Counted from the first letter of the stretch, positions 31,332-40,701 are shown. The stretch is DNA of 64,000 nt from Micromonospora parva (GCF_000718515.1 NZ_JNZS01000021.1:62001-126000), one strand, 5' to 3'. Numbers and translations: made by a program. The notes: generated from the letters alone by a model not told the origin.

Positions 31332-32110
31332 GCCGGCCGGACCACATGGACGTCGCGGCGTACGCGCTCGGTGTGCTCGACGAGCAGGACACTGAGCGGT
31401 TCGAGGAGCATCTCGCCACCTGCTGGGCGTGCGCGGCCGAGTTGGAGACGATGGTGCCGGTGGTCGGGCTGCTCTCCGACATCGACGGCGAGACGATGAT
31501 GGCGCTGGAGCAGACGGCGACGGATCCGGCCCTGCTGGACCGGACGCTCGGCGCGGTCCGGGCGGATCGGCGGCGTACCCGGTTTCGTCAGATGCTCGCG
31601 ACGGCCGCCGCGGTGGTGGTCTTCGGGGGTCTGACCGGGTACGGCTTCGTCAGTGTGACGGGCAACGAGCAGCCGCCGGGGGTGCTCGCCGAGTCGACGC
31701 CGAGCGCGCCCAACGATCCGCCGACGAGCGTGCCGACGGCTGCGCCGAGCGGCCCGGGTGTGGGTGGCACCGAGGTGGAGGGTGACCAGGTCGAGGCGAC
31801 CGACCCGACCACCGGTGTGCAGACCACCATGTTCCTGGTGACCAAGGACTACGGCACCCGGATCAATTTCAGCTTGCGGAAACTACCCGGCCCGCGCGTC
31901 TGCCGTCTGGTGGTGGTGCGCAAGAACGGCAGCACCGAGGTCATCTCGAGCTGGTCGGTGCCGGATGGTGGCTACGGCACCAACACCCGGCCGCAGGGTC
32001 TTGAGCTGAGTGCCTCGACGTCGGCTCTGCCGGCGGATATCAAGCAGCTCCAGGTGCAGTCGGTGAATGCCAACGGTGTGGCGAGTCCGCTGGTCACCGT
32101 ATCCTTGTAG
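31328..32110 (+). CDS. ZAS-type membrane anti-sigma factor
   Basis: 260 residues. The N-terminal zinc-binding anti-sigma motif HLATCWAC (His28-x3-Cys32-x2-Cys35) caps the sigma factor in the cytosol. One membrane segment (MLATAAAVVVFGGLTGYGF, about 90-115) is followed by a Pro/Ser-rich stretch and an extracytoplasmic sensor domain (about 150-260; TMFLVTKDYGTRINFSLRKL, SVNANGVASPLVTVSL) like the C-terminus of RslA/RskA proteins. The signal it senses is unknown. ATG at 31328 overlaps the sigma stop. Confidence 0.92.
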   Translation: MSRPDHMDVAAYALGVLDEQDTERFEEHLATCWACAAELETMVPVVGLLSDIDGETMMALEQTATDPALLDRTLGAVRADRRRTRFRQMLATAAAVVVFGGLTGYGFVSVTGNEQPPGVLAESTPSAPNDPPTSVPTAAPSGPGVGGTEVEGDQVEATDPTTGVQTTMFLVTKDYGTRINFSLRKLPGPRVCRLVVVRKNGSTEVISSWSVPDGGYGTNTRPQGLELSASTSALPADIKQLQVQSVNANGVASPLVTVSL

Positions 32111-32123
32111 GCGCGCCTGCCGC

Positions 32124-32160
32124 ATCGGCGCCGGTCATTTCCACAATGACCGGCGCCGAT
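32124..32160 (+). terminator. terminator of the sigma/anti-sigma operon
   Basis: A perfect 16-base stem, ATCGGCGCCGGTCATT (32124-32139) with AATGACCGGCGCCGAT (32145-32160), five-base loop, starting 14 bases after the anti-sigma stop. No T run follows. Confidence 0.85.
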
Positions 32161-32259
32161 CTGTCGTTGCGGGAGGCATCCCCTGCGGGGGCGTACGCAG
32201 CGCAGCCGGAAACGGTTCAATCGTTTTACGTGAAATTGACCACTGTTGCTGCTTCAACC

Positions 32260-32287
32260 TTGACAGCCCGCCCCCCGTACCTATGGG
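32260..32287 (+). promoter_or_regulatory. promoter of the COG4315 lipoprotein gene
   Basis: TTGACA (32260-32265), 16 bases, TATGGG (32282-32287). The -35 is perfect, the -10 weak. It sits about 30 bases before the GTG at 32314, leaving room for the ribosome-binding site GAGGAGGG. It looks like a housekeeping promoter, not an ECF one. Confidence 0.5.
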
Positions 32288-32313
32288 TGAACTGTCAAGA
32301 ATGAGGAGGGCAC

Positions 32314-32961
32314 GTGGCACAGATGAAGCGGACCGTCATCGTCGCGAGCGCGATGGTCGCACTAACGGCCTGCGCTCCCGCGGGTTACGACCCCGCGAAC
32401 TCGAGCGCGGCGGAGCCGGTCGCCGTCGCCGCGGCCGAGCCCACCGCGACGGTTGAACCCGAGGTGTCGGCGTCCGCGGAGGCGCCGGCCGCCGACGCGC
32501 CGCCCGCGGACGTCGACCTGACCGAGAAGTTGGTCGGCAAGAGCGTCGCCCGGATGGGCAAGGTGGTCACCGACCAGGACGGCTGGATCCTGTACCGCTT
32601 CGACAAGGACACCGCCGACCCGCCGTCGTCGAACTGTGTCGACAAGTGCGCCGAGGTGTGGCCCCCGGCACTGACCGACGGCAACCCGGAGCTCACCGGC
32701 GTCTCCGACGACAAGGTCGGCAGCGTGACCCGGCAGGACGGCACCCGTCAGCTCACCGTCGGCGGCTGGCCGGTCTACCGCTACATCGGTGACAAGAAGC
32801 CCGGCCAGTGGAAGGGCCAGGCTGTCGGTGGCACCTGGTTCGTGGTCCAGCCGGACGGCAAGAAGAACCTGAGCTGCCTGCCCAAGGGCACCCCGAAGGC
32901 GGTCGCGCCGCCGTCGGACAGCGGCTCCAACGACGCCGGCGGTTCGGGCTACTCGTACTGA
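32314..32961 (+). CDS. secreted lipoprotein with repeated Yx(F/W/Y)xxD motif (COG4315 family)
   Basis: 215 residues. Lipobox near VALTACAP places a lipidated Cys at residue 20. After a Glu/Ala/Pro linker come two copies of the family unit: WILYRFDKDTADPPSSNC with VDKCAEVWPPAL, and WPVYRYIGDKKPGQWKGQ with GGTWFVVQPDG. The Y-R-F-D-K-D motif defines this family of predicted lipoproteins of unknown role. The GTG at 32314 has GAGGAGGG upstream. It follows a sigma/anti-sigma operon but is separated from it by a strong terminator. Confidence 0.9.
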   Translation: MAQMKRTVIVASAMVALTACAPAGYDPANSSAAEPVAVAAAEPTATVEPEVSASAEAPAADAPPADVDLTEKLVGKSVARMGKVVTDQDGWILYRFDKDTADPPSSNCVDKCAEVWPPALTDGNPELTGVSDDKVGSVTRQDGTRQLTVGGWPVYRYIGDKKPGQWKGQAVGGTWFVVQPDGKKNLSCLPKGTPKAVAPPSDSGSNDAGGSGYSY

Positions 32962-33046
32962 GCCTGACCGCCCGCGAGGGCACGGTGGTCGGTCGTCGCC
33001 GGGGAGGGCGCGACCGGCCACCGTCGTGTCCGGGGGTGGGTCAGGC
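32962..33046. terminator. nested two-way terminator between convergent genes
   Basis: An outer 8-base stem (GCCTGACC 32962-32969 with GGTCAGGC 33039-33046) encloses an inner stem (32982-32995 with 33011-33024, 13 of 14 paired). It lies between the lipoprotein and stealth genes and overlaps the stealth A stop codon, so it could serve both strands. Confidence 0.7.
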
Positions 33047-34801
33047 CCGTTCCCACGGGCTCGGCACCGGGAAGTACGTCTCCAGGAACGGGATGAGCAA
33101 CGCCATCTGTGCGTCGAGGTCCTCCTCGACGGAGAACGCGTCGTTGAGGCAGAACACCTGCCGGTCCCGGCGGGCGAGCAGGTGCGCCAACCGGGCGGGT
33201 GTGTCCGGGTGGGACAGCTCGGCGATGGTGTACCGCAGGTCCCCCGGTGCCGCGCGTCCGGTGTGGAAGGCGTAGTAGTGATGCAGCGACGAGGCGATCG
33301 ACAGGTCGTCCATGCTGCGGAACTGACTCGCCGCGGTCCGCCGGTACTGCTGCGGGAACGTCTGCTCGATCTCCTGGAGCACGCTGCGCCGCAGCGCGTG
33401 CGGCATGTGCTTCATCTTCTGGGTCAGTACGGTGCCGAACCGCTCCGCGATCAACGCGCGGTTGTTCTTCCCGGCCGCCGAGGACGGGATGTCCCCGGCG
33501 GTGGGTGGCCCCGGCGGCACCAGCGCCGGCGAGGGGAAGAACCGGGAGATGCCGTTGGCCAGGAAGAAGTCCTGGGGCAGCACCTCGGTGCCGAGGAAGA
33601 CGTCGTCGTTGAAGTACAGGAAGTGCTCGGAGAGCCCGTCGATGTGGTGCAGTTGACTCTCGATGGCGTGCGAGTTGTACGTCGGCAGCACCGTCGGGTC
33701 GGTGAAGATCTCCCGGTGGCTGACCACCCGCAGCCCGCTGGCGGACGGGTCCAGCCAGGCCGGCACCTGGTCGTCGGTCACCACGTAGACGTGGCGTACC
33801 CAGGGCGCGAAGAGGTGCAGCGACCGCAGCGAGTAGCGCAGCTCGTCGCGGCTGAGGAAGCGGGCCGCGCTCGCCGCCTCCGCGTGGTACGGCACCCCGG
33901 CCACCTCGGCCCGTCGCCGTAGCCAGGCGGGGTCGGTGCCGTCGACCCAGGTGTAGACCACGTCGACCGGGAACGGCACGTCGTCGGGGCGCGGTGCGGC
34001 GAACTCCGGACGGGTCCAGGCGGTGGCGGGCGCGGAGGGAGGTGCCATCCCGGTGAACCGCGACTCCGGTACGAGCACCAGCGGCGACGCTACCGTCACC
34101 TGTTCGGCCACGGCGTTGGACCGCGGCGCGACAAGCGTGTCACCCTCCCGGGTCCAGAACTCGACGTCGCACCCGTACGCCTGCCCCAGCACCAGCCGAC
34201 GCTGGGGGTCCGTCCAGTACCAGGTCAGCCGTACCACCGGGGCGTCCGCCAGCCGGTCCCAGGTCTTCGTCTCGAACCCGGCGGCCGGTTGCCCGCTGCC
34301 CTCCGGCACCGAGACGTAGCCGGGGACCCGGCCGCACGCGGCGGCGAGCGCGGCGCACGCCTGCGCGCGGTGGGTGGCCTCGACAGCCACCACCGACGAG
34401 CGGTGGGACTCCCCCCGCACCCGGAAATGGGGTACGCCGGCCTCGTCGAGCGCCGCCGTCACCGCGGTGAGATTGTCCAGCCGTGCCATCAGAGGGGTGA
34501 CCGACGCCCCGATCCGGGCCACCCGGGGCCCTCGGTCGGCGGTGACGACCACCCGGTCCGCGCCAGCCAGCAACTCCGGCTGGCGGCGGGCCAGCCGCTC
34601 GCCCCGGCGCTCGGAGAGGTGACCGTCGCGGGCGGCCCGGGCGACCCACTGCTTCAGCTGGTGCCGGGCCCGGGGACTCACCTTCGTCGCGATGGCGCGC
34701 CGGGTCTGCGGGCTGAGCACCCGCCGGTACACCTCCACGAACCCGGTGGGTTCGGCCAGTGCCCGGGGTGGCTCGCCCGGGGTGGGCGTCGGTCCGGTCA
34801 C
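33041..34801 (-). CDS. stealth-family capsular phosphotransferase (stealth A)
   Basis: 586 residues. Stealth conserved regions: CR1 PVDVVYTWVDGTDPAWL (about residue 280), CR2 RDELRYSLRSLHLFAPWVRH with YVVTDDQVPAWLD, CR3 HFLYFNDDVFLGTEVL, CR4 CLNDAF. Stealth proteins are hexose-1-phosphate transferases that link sugars through phosphodiesters in capsules and wall polymers; the family includes human GlcNAc-phosphotransferase. The N-terminal 250 residues (a predicted accessory domain with LVLGQAYGCDVEFWTREG) resemble those of the two neighbouring stealth genes. GTG at 34801 has AGGAAAGGGA upstream. Last in the operon. Sugar and acceptor are unknown. Confidence 0.9.
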   Translation of the reverse strand: MTGPTPTPGEPPRALAEPTGFVEVYRRVLSPQTRRAIATKVSPRARHQLKQWVARAARDGHLSERRGERLARRQPELLAGADRVVVTADRGPRVARIGASVTPLMARLDNLTAVTAALDEAGVPHFRVRGESHRSSVVAVEATHRAQACAALAAACGRVPGYVSVPEGSGQPAAGFETKTWDRLADAPVVRLTWYWTDPQRRLVLGQAYGCDVEFWTREGDTLVAPRSNAVAEQVTVASPLVLVPESRFTGMAPPSAPATAWTRPEFAAPRPDDVPFPVDVVYTWVDGTDPAWLRRRAEVAGVPYHAEAASAARFLSRDELRYSLRSLHLFAPWVRHVYVVTDDQVPAWLDPSASGLRVVSHREIFTDPTVLPTYNSHAIESQLHHIDGLSEHFLYFNDDVFLGTEVLPQDFFLANGISRFFPSPALVPPGPPTAGDIPSSAAGKNNRALIAERFGTVLTQKMKHMPHALRRSVLQEIEQTFPQQYRRTAASQFRSMDDLSIASSLHHYYAFHTGRAAPGDLRYTIAELSHPDTPARLAHLLARRDRQVFCLNDAFSVEEDLDAQMALLIPFLETYFPVPSPWERA

Positions 34802-34826
34802 GCTTGTCCCTTTCCTGTGTCCGGGT

Positions 34827-37070
34827 TCACGGACGGTCAACGACGACGATCGACAGTTCGCTGTCGCGGGTGTAGTACGGCCGGACCCGCAGCAGTGGCG
34901 CCGGGTCCTCCTCGACGAGTTCCAGTCCTGGGTCGTCCACCAGGTATATCTCCGGATAGTTGTAGACGAGCTTCTTGTCGACCACGTCGTCGACGAGCAG
35001 ACCCAAGCGGACCTCCCGATCCGTGTCGGCTCGCCGTAGCCAGAGATCCCAGTCCTCGTAACGGCCCAGTCGGTGTGCGGCCAGTTCGTCCACGGCCACG
35101 TCGATGCGCAGATGACCGCCACGGGTCCGCAGAACCGGCACGGAGACCATGCCCTCGCGGTGGCCGCGTCGGTGCAGCACGGCCCGGTCGGGGGTGCCCG
35201 AACCGCACCAGACGGCCTCGATCGACACCCGCTCGCCGCTGAGCGCGATCCGCCGCACCTCCGCGTGCTCCTCCCGCACCCAACTGCGTACGGCCAGAAA
35301 GCCGTCCGCCGTTCGGTACGGCAGGTGCGCACGGATCGGGTTTGCACCGCCAGGACCATCCACCGGTTGGTAACCGCCGGCGAGTACCCGCGTGTCGATC
35401 CGGTCGGGCGTCAGTCGCTGGCGCGCCCCCGTTACCGGCTGCACGTACGCGTTCCAGCGGCCCTCCGGCAGCGCGTCGGCGGGCAGCACCACCGACTGGT
35501 AGATCCCGTCGTCCTGTGGTTCCAGTGGCATCCGCACCTTCTGCCCGCTGTCGCGGTCGCGCAGGAGCAGGTGCGCACCCGCCGCGAGCCCGGACGCGTT
35601 GACATGCAGGCTGAGACCGTGGTCCGGCAACACCTGGCAGTTCACCTTCGGCCCAGCGCCCGGCGCGGCAGCCCGCCGACGGATCGCCTTCTGCAACCGG
35701 GCGGAGGTGGCCCGAGCCTGCCGGATGCGGGAAAGGCGGACCAGAGCACCCATGCTCGCCCGGCGAGCCAGGTCGCTGCCGGCGATCCCGCGCAGCAGCG
35801 GGTCGCCCAACAGCCGCGCCAGACCAGGTTCCCGGACCACCTCACCGCCACGAGCCAACACCGAACGGCCGGTTCTCGGTCCCTTGGCCGACCGGGTGAC
35901 CCGCGACGGCCGCCCGGTTGCCGGGCCTCGCTCAGCCAGCACGGCGGCGCACTGCTGGGCGAAGGACTCCGCCAGCGTGTCCGGATCGAACCGCGCCGCG
36001 TTCACCAGCGCCAGCTTGGCCAGCCTGGCCCGGAGGTCGTCGTCGCTCATCAGCGTCCGCAGCGCGGAGGCGTAGGCGTTGATGTCGTCCATCGGGACCA
36101 GCAGGCCGTCGACGCCGTGCTGGATGATCTCCCGGGGGCCTACCGGGCAGTCGGTACTGACAACGGGAAGGCCGAGCCGCATCGCCTCCACGATCGTCAT
36201 GCCGAACGACTCGCGTTCTGAGGAGACTGCGGCGATGGAGCCCTTGACCCACTCCGTGGACATGTCCTCGCGCCGGCCCATCAGTTGGACCTGGTCGGAC
36301 AGGCCCAACTCACGGATCTGTGCGGTCAGCGCGGGACGCTGCGGGCCGTCGCCGTAGATCCGCAACTTCCAGTCCGGGTGGTCGCCGGCGATCCTCGCGA
36401 AGGCGGCGATGAGCCGGTCGTACCGCTTGATCGGGTCGAGCCGCCCGGCGGTGACCACGATCCGGTTGGACCCGTCGGTGGGCGGGACCGTGGGCTGGGG
36501 AACGCTGTTCGGCAGCGCCTCGACGCGAGTGTGGGGTACCGGATTGCCGGAACGGAACGCGGCGGCGTCAGCCTCGGTCACCGTGAAGGCCAGATCGATC
36601 CGGTCGTACGAGAGCCGGATCTCCTCCTTCAACGCGTCATCGATCAGGTCCTGTGTCATGTGCTCCTGCGCCACAAGGACCGCGTGGTCGGGGCCGTGCC
36701 GCGCCACCACCAGGTTGATGCCCGGCCGGGTTCCCACGACCACGTCAGCCAAGGTCGAGCGCAGATAGCCGATCATCCGTTCGTCGGTGAGCCGGCTGTA
36801 CTGGGTGTGGAACTCCTCGCTCTTCGGCACCAGCAGGGACGGCTCCCGAAGCTGGGGATCGGCCCGGTCGGGACGTCGCGGCCGGGTGTCGACGAGAGCC
36901 ACCAGCGCGATCCGGTCATCGATGTCGAACATCGGCTGGTCGGTACGGCGGAACACGGAGGCGATCTCGACGTCGTGACCTTGGCCCACCAGGGCGGTCG
37001 CCAGGTTGAGTACGGCGCGGTTGGTGCCGCCCACGCCGTACATGTTGTGGATCAGGAAGGCGAACTTCAC
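34827..37070 (-). CDS. GT4-type glycosyltransferase with long C-terminal extension
   Basis: 747 residues. N-terminal GT-B fold of family 4: FLIHNMYGVGGTNRAVLNLA (acceptor/donor loop), RIVVTAGRLDPIKRYDRLIA, LRIYGDGPQRP, VAAVSSERESFGMTIVEAMRLGLP with its E-x7-E donor motif. After about residue 400 comes an Arg-rich linker and then beta-rich repeats (about 460-747: VNCQVLPDHGLSLHV, GRWNAYVQPVTGARQR, RADTDREVRLGL) that I do not recognise. GTG at 37070 shares GTGA with the stealth B stop. A retaining transferase adding a sugar is likely; donor unknown. Confidence 0.88.
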   Translation of the reverse strand: MKFAFLIHNMYGVGGTNRAVLNLATALVGQGHDVEIASVFRRTDQPMFDIDDRIALVALVDTRPRRPDRADPQLREPSLLVPKSEEFHTQYSRLTDERMIGYLRSTLADVVVGTRPGINLVVARHGPDHAVLVAQEHMTQDLIDDALKEEIRLSYDRIDLAFTVTEADAAAFRSGNPVPHTRVEALPNSVPQPTVPPTDGSNRIVVTAGRLDPIKRYDRLIAAFARIAGDHPDWKLRIYGDGPQRPALTAQIRELGLSDQVQLMGRREDMSTEWVKGSIAAVSSERESFGMTIVEAMRLGLPVVSTDCPVGPREIIQHGVDGLLVPMDDINAYASALRTLMSDDDLRARLAKLALVNAARFDPDTLAESFAQQCAAVLAERGPATGRPSRVTRSAKGPRTGRSVLARGGEVVREPGLARLLGDPLLRGIAGSDLARRASMGALVRLSRIRQARATSARLQKAIRRRAAAPGAGPKVNCQVLPDHGLSLHVNASGLAAGAHLLLRDRDSGQKVRMPLEPQDDGIYQSVVLPADALPEGRWNAYVQPVTGARQRLTPDRIDTRVLAGGYQPVDGPGGANPIRAHLPYRTADGFLAVRSWVREEHAEVRRIALSGERVSIEAVWCGSGTPDRAVLHRRGHREGMVSVPVLRTRGGHLRIDVAVDELAAHRLGRYEDWDLWLRRADTDREVRLGLLVDDVVDKKLVYNYPEIYLVDDPGLELVEEDPAPLLRVRPYYTRDSELSIVVVDRP

Positions 37071-38716
37071 CCGATGGTCCTCAGTTCGTAGGGGCTGGGG
37101 ACCGGGAAGTACGCCTCCATGAACGGTTCGAGGATGGTCATCTGGTGCTGCAACTGGGCGAAGGTCGAGTAGGCGTCGTTGATGCAGAAGGTGTCCCAGT
37201 CCCGCCGTGCCTCCGCCCGGCGCAGCCGTGCCTCCAGGTCGGGTACCGCGAGCTGGACGTAGCCGTAGTTGACCCGACCGGGCAGCGCGCGGCCGGTCAG
37301 GAACGCGTAGTAGTGGTGCAGTGAGTATGTGATGGTCAGGTCGTTGGCACTGCGGAATCGACTGCGCATGGTGGCCTCGTGCTCGGCCGGGAACTCCCGC
37401 TCGATCTCCGCGAGGATGCTGCGCCGCAGCGGATAGGGCACGTGCTGGCTGCCCTGGGTGAGGGTACGGCCGAACCGCTTCTCGATCAGTGCCCGGTTGT
37501 TCTTGATCATCGCGTCCACCGGGGAGTCCAACTCGCTGATCTCGCCGAGCGGAATTCGGTTCTGGGACAGGAAGAACTTGGTGTTGCCGTTGGCCAGAAA
37601 GAACGTCTGCGGCGCCAGCGGGCGACCGAAGAACATGTCGTCGTTGAGGTACAGGAAATGCTCGGCGAGGCCGTCGATGCGATGCAACTGACTTTCGATA
37701 GCGCAAGAGTTGAAGGTCGGCAGCGCGTCCGGGGCCGCAAAGATCTCCTCGTGGTTGACCAGGAAGATGTTGCCAGCGCTCAGGTCGAGCCAGGCGGGCC
37801 GTTGGTGGTCGGTCACGATGTAGATGTTGCGAACCCACGGCGCGTTCAGATGCAGAGACCGCAACGAGAACTTCAGCTCGTCCCGGTTGATGTACCGGGA
37901 CTCACTCGCCGCCTCAGCGTGCAACGACTCGCCACGGACGCCCGCGCGGCGCTGCTGCCACTCTGGATCCGCGCCGTCGACCCAGGTGTAGACAACGTCG
38001 ATCGGGAAGTCGATGTCGTCCGGGAGCAGGTGGTCGAACTCGGGGCGGCTACGGCGGGGCGGGTGCCACTTCACCGGGGACGCGAGGCGGCTCAGCCGGT
38101 GCTCGCCCACCTGTACCGGCGTGCCGTCCAGTGCCACCGCCCGCATCATCCGGTTGGGCCGGGGCGAGCGGAGCAGTCCGGCCTTCCGGTCGGGCTTCCA
38201 GAACTCGATGTCGCAGCCGTACGCCGGGCCCAGGATCAGCTTCAGGCTCGGGTCCGCGCGGAACCAGGTCAGCTTGATCGCCTGCGCGGCGTACAGCTCG
38301 GTCCAGGCCGGCGCCTCCGACGCGTCGGTGAGCCCGCCGACGATCGGCGGCCGGGGCAGTACCTGGCTCACATAGCAGGTCTCCGCCCCGCCGAGCTTCT
38401 CCAGTGCGCCAAGTGCGGCCAACCGGTCGACCTCACTCACGCCGATGACCGGCGTCCGGTCGTCCATGCCGCGCACGAGGAAGTAGTCCACCCCGTGCGC
38501 CTCCAGCGCGCCGCTCACCGCGTCGACGTTCAGCTGACGCCCCAGGATCGGAGTCAGGTCGGCATGCACGTGCGCGGTACGACGTCCACCGTCGACCAGG
38601 ACCTCACGCAGCTCGCCCGGGCCATGCCCAGCGCCGCCCGCCGGCACGGACCCGGCCACGTTGACGGCCCGGGATGGTACGACCGCGCGCTGCGGTGCCA
38701 CCGGCGTGTTGTTCAC
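37067..38716 (-). CDS. stealth-family capsular phosphotransferase (stealth B)
   Basis: 549 residues. CR1 PIDVVYTWVDGADPEWQ (about residue 241), CR2 RDELKFSLRSLHLNAPWVRN with YIVTDHQRPAWLD, CR3 HFLYLNDDMFFGRPLAP, CR4 CINDAY. The N-terminal accessory region carries LILGPAYGCDIEFWKPDRK, parallel to the other two stealth proteins. ATG at 38716 overlaps the stop of the deacetylase gene (ATGA). Same operon and probable role as stealth A; the divergence from it argues for a different linkage or acceptor rather than a recent duplication. Confidence 0.9.
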   Translation of the reverse strand: MNNTPVAPQRAVVPSRAVNVAGSVPAGGAGHGPGELREVLVDGGRRTAHVHADLTPILGRQLNVDAVSGALEAHGVDYFLVRGMDDRTPVIGVSEVDRLAALGALEKLGGAETCYVSQVLPRPPIVGGLTDASEAPAWTELYAAQAIKLTWFRADPSLKLILGPAYGCDIEFWKPDRKAGLLRSPRPNRMMRAVALDGTPVQVGEHRLSRLASPVKWHPPRRSRPEFDHLLPDDIDFPIDVVYTWVDGADPEWQQRRAGVRGESLHAEAASESRYINRDELKFSLRSLHLNAPWVRNIYIVTDHQRPAWLDLSAGNIFLVNHEEIFAAPDALPTFNSCAIESQLHRIDGLAEHFLYLNDDMFFGRPLAPQTFFLANGNTKFFLSQNRIPLGEISELDSPVDAMIKNNRALIEKRFGRTLTQGSQHVPYPLRRSILAEIEREFPAEHEATMRSRFRSANDLTITYSLHHYYAFLTGRALPGRVNYGYVQLAVPDLEARLRRAEARRDWDTFCINDAYSTFAQLQHQMTILEPFMEAYFPVPSPYELRTIG

Positions 38717-40701
38717 GGCACTTCCTTCATCGATGTCACTGACGATCCGAATCGTTGCGGTCGCGAGACGCGTAGGCCACCCGCTGTCGACACGGCCAGG
38801 ACGACGGGGCGGCCGCTGCCGTCAACCTGCACCGCGTGCCCACCGGTGATCGGCGTCGCCTCACGAAACCATCGGCAGGGCGTCGACCCGTCCGGGTCCA
38901 ACCAGGCGACGCTGGAACCGGAAGCGTCGTCGCGGACCGCGAGCAGGACCGCGCCCGCCCGGGAAACGTACCGGACGCTCAGCGGGCCGGGACCACCGTG
39001 TCCGCCGAGGTCGGCCGCCGTCGACAGGTCCCACTCCCGACCGGCCCCCCGGGTGCGGTACGACAACAACGACGCCGAGTCCCGTCGTCGGAACAGCAGC
39101 AGCCGCTCGCCGTCAGGCAGCCGCGTCACGGCGGGGGGCCCCGCCGGTGCCTCCGTCTCCAGCACGGCGTACTCGGCCGTGAGTTCCGGTACGGAGACCA
39201 GCCAACGTGCGGTCCCGGTACGCGCCGCGGCGAAGACCTCCACGATGTGGCCGTCGAGCGCGACCGCGGTCAGGCCGTCCTGGACGTCCCGGCCGCCGAG
39301 ATCCTGCCACCGCGTCCAGGACGTCCCGTCGTGCAACCGACAACTCAGTCCCTTGTCGGCGTTGCGGACGAGCAGCAGCACGCCACCGCCGGGCAGCGGG
39401 ACGGCGTGCGGCATGCCGAGGTGCCGACGCTTCGACGGATCGTCGAGCCCGGCGGGGTTGCCGAGCGACTCCCAGCGGACGTCCGTGTCACCCGGGGCCG
39501 CCGGCAGCACGGTCGTGCAGATGTCACGAACGTGTCGATCGGGCTCAGCCGTGATCTTCTGCCGCACCGTGAACAGCCGCCAGCCACCGTCCGCGGCGGC
39601 CAGCCCGACGACGTGCGGCAGGAACCCGGCGCCGGCGAGCTCCCGTCCTGGGGAGAACGCACCGGTGTCGGTCTGCTGCCAGTGGACCACCTGGCCGCCG
39701 CGTACCGCGAAGGCTGACAACCTGCCGTTCGGGCCCGGCGCGGACCATGCCTGCGAGCCGGGATAGCGCAAGGTGGTGCCTGACGCGTTCCCACCCCCGA
39801 TCGCGTCGCCCCCGACCTTGCGGTCACCGCGGCCCACTGGACCGTCGGCGGGCAGACCGTCCGCCCAGCCGTAGATGTCCTTGTACCGCTGTTTGACTGC
39901 CCGCGCCTCGGGACTGAGGTTGGACGGCCACCGCCGGACGTAGTAGCCGCGGAACGCCTCGACGGACGTGGCTTTGCCACCCCCTTCGGCGAACCACCGT
40001 TGGGCCGCCTCGTGTGCGAACAGTCCAGTGACGGTGTGGGCAATGTGGTCGGAGTAGTCACCGGTGTCGGCGTGCTGCGGGTTCGCCCTGTCGTGCAGTT
40101 GACGGTCCGGGTCCGGGTCCATCGTCCACAGCAACGTCGGCTCGACCTCGCGCAGGAGGTGCAGCAGCGCTCCGATCAGGCTCTCCCGGGAGTAGACGAA
40201 GCTCCCGGAGACCGGCGAACCGAGCGGCACCATGGTCGGTGTGACGGTTGCTTCGCCGGTCCACAGGCGCTGCAGTGGGCCAGCCTCGCTTGGCGAGCTG
40301 GGGGGCGGCGTGCACCAGAGGTTGAGAGACACCAGCCGGATCTGTGGCGCGTCGACAAGTGTCGAGAGATCCGCCTCGATGCCCGGACCCACGGTGACCG
40401 CATCCCGGCGCCACTTGGCGTCCCGATCGCCGAGAACCATCTCCCCGTACGCGCGCCGGAGCCCGTTGAATCGGGCGGCGGCGAAGCCCTCGAAGTTCAC
40501 CGGCAGCGCGGCATGTGCCTCGGACCCGGCCGGAGCGTTACGTCCGTCCGCCTCACCGGCGGTCAGGCAGACGGTCACGTGCAGCTGGCTGTGGCGCAGC
40601 TGGTTGACGAGCAGCGGGTTCATGAAATAGAGGTCGTCGTCCTGATGGGCCACGATCGCCATGGACCGTGGGCTGCCGCTGAGCTGGCGATCAGACGTCA
40701 C
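38713..40701 (-). CDS. PIG-L-type deacetylase with a beta-propeller-like C-terminus
   Basis: About 662 residues. N-terminal PIG-L/LmbE zinc deacetylase (about 1-250): AIVAHQDDD near residue 20 gives the His-Asp metal ligands (the usual form is AHPDD; Pro is replaced by Gln), and DTGDYSDHIAHT holds a third metal His. This family removes N-acetyl groups from GlcNAc-type sugars. The second half (about 340-662) has seven or so short beta repeats (NGRLSAFAVRGGQVVHWQQT, WRLFTVRQKITAEPD, LLLFRRRDSASLLSYRTRG) like a sialidase or PLL-type propeller lectin. A GTG at 40701 with GGGGA upstream is favoured; TTG at 40713 is possible. Part of the stealth operon. Confidence 0.85.
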   Translation of the reverse strand: MTSDRQLSGSPRSMAIVAHQDDDLYFMNPLLVNQLRHSQLHVTVCLTAGEADGRNAPAGSEAHAALPVNFEGFAAARFNGLRRAYGEMVLGDRDAKWRRDAVTVGPGIEADLSTLVDAPQIRLVSLNLWCTPPPSSPSEAGPLQRLWTGEATVTPTMVPLGSPVSGSFVYSRESLIGALLHLLREVEPTLLWTMDPDPDRQLHDRANPQHADTGDYSDHIAHTVTGLFAHEAAQRWFAEGGGKATSVEAFRGYYVRRWPSNLSPEARAVKQRYKDIYGWADGLPADGPVGRGDRKVGGDAIGGGNASGTTLRYPGSQAWSAPGPNGRLSAFAVRGGQVVHWQQTDTGAFSPGRELAGAGFLPHVVGLAAADGGWRLFTVRQKITAEPDRHVRDICTTVLPAAPGDTDVRWESLGNPAGLDDPSKRRHLGMPHAVPLPGGGVLLLVRNADKGLSCRLHDGTSWTRWQDLGGRDVQDGLTAVALDGHIVEVFAAARTGTARWLVSVPELTAEYAVLETEAPAGPPAVTRLPDGERLLLFRRRDSASLLSYRTRGAGREWDLSTAADLGGHGGPGPLSVRYVSRAGAVLLAVRDDASGSSVAWLDPDGSTPCRWFREATPITGGHAVQVDGSGRPVVLAVSTAGGLRVSRPQRFGSSVTSMKEVP

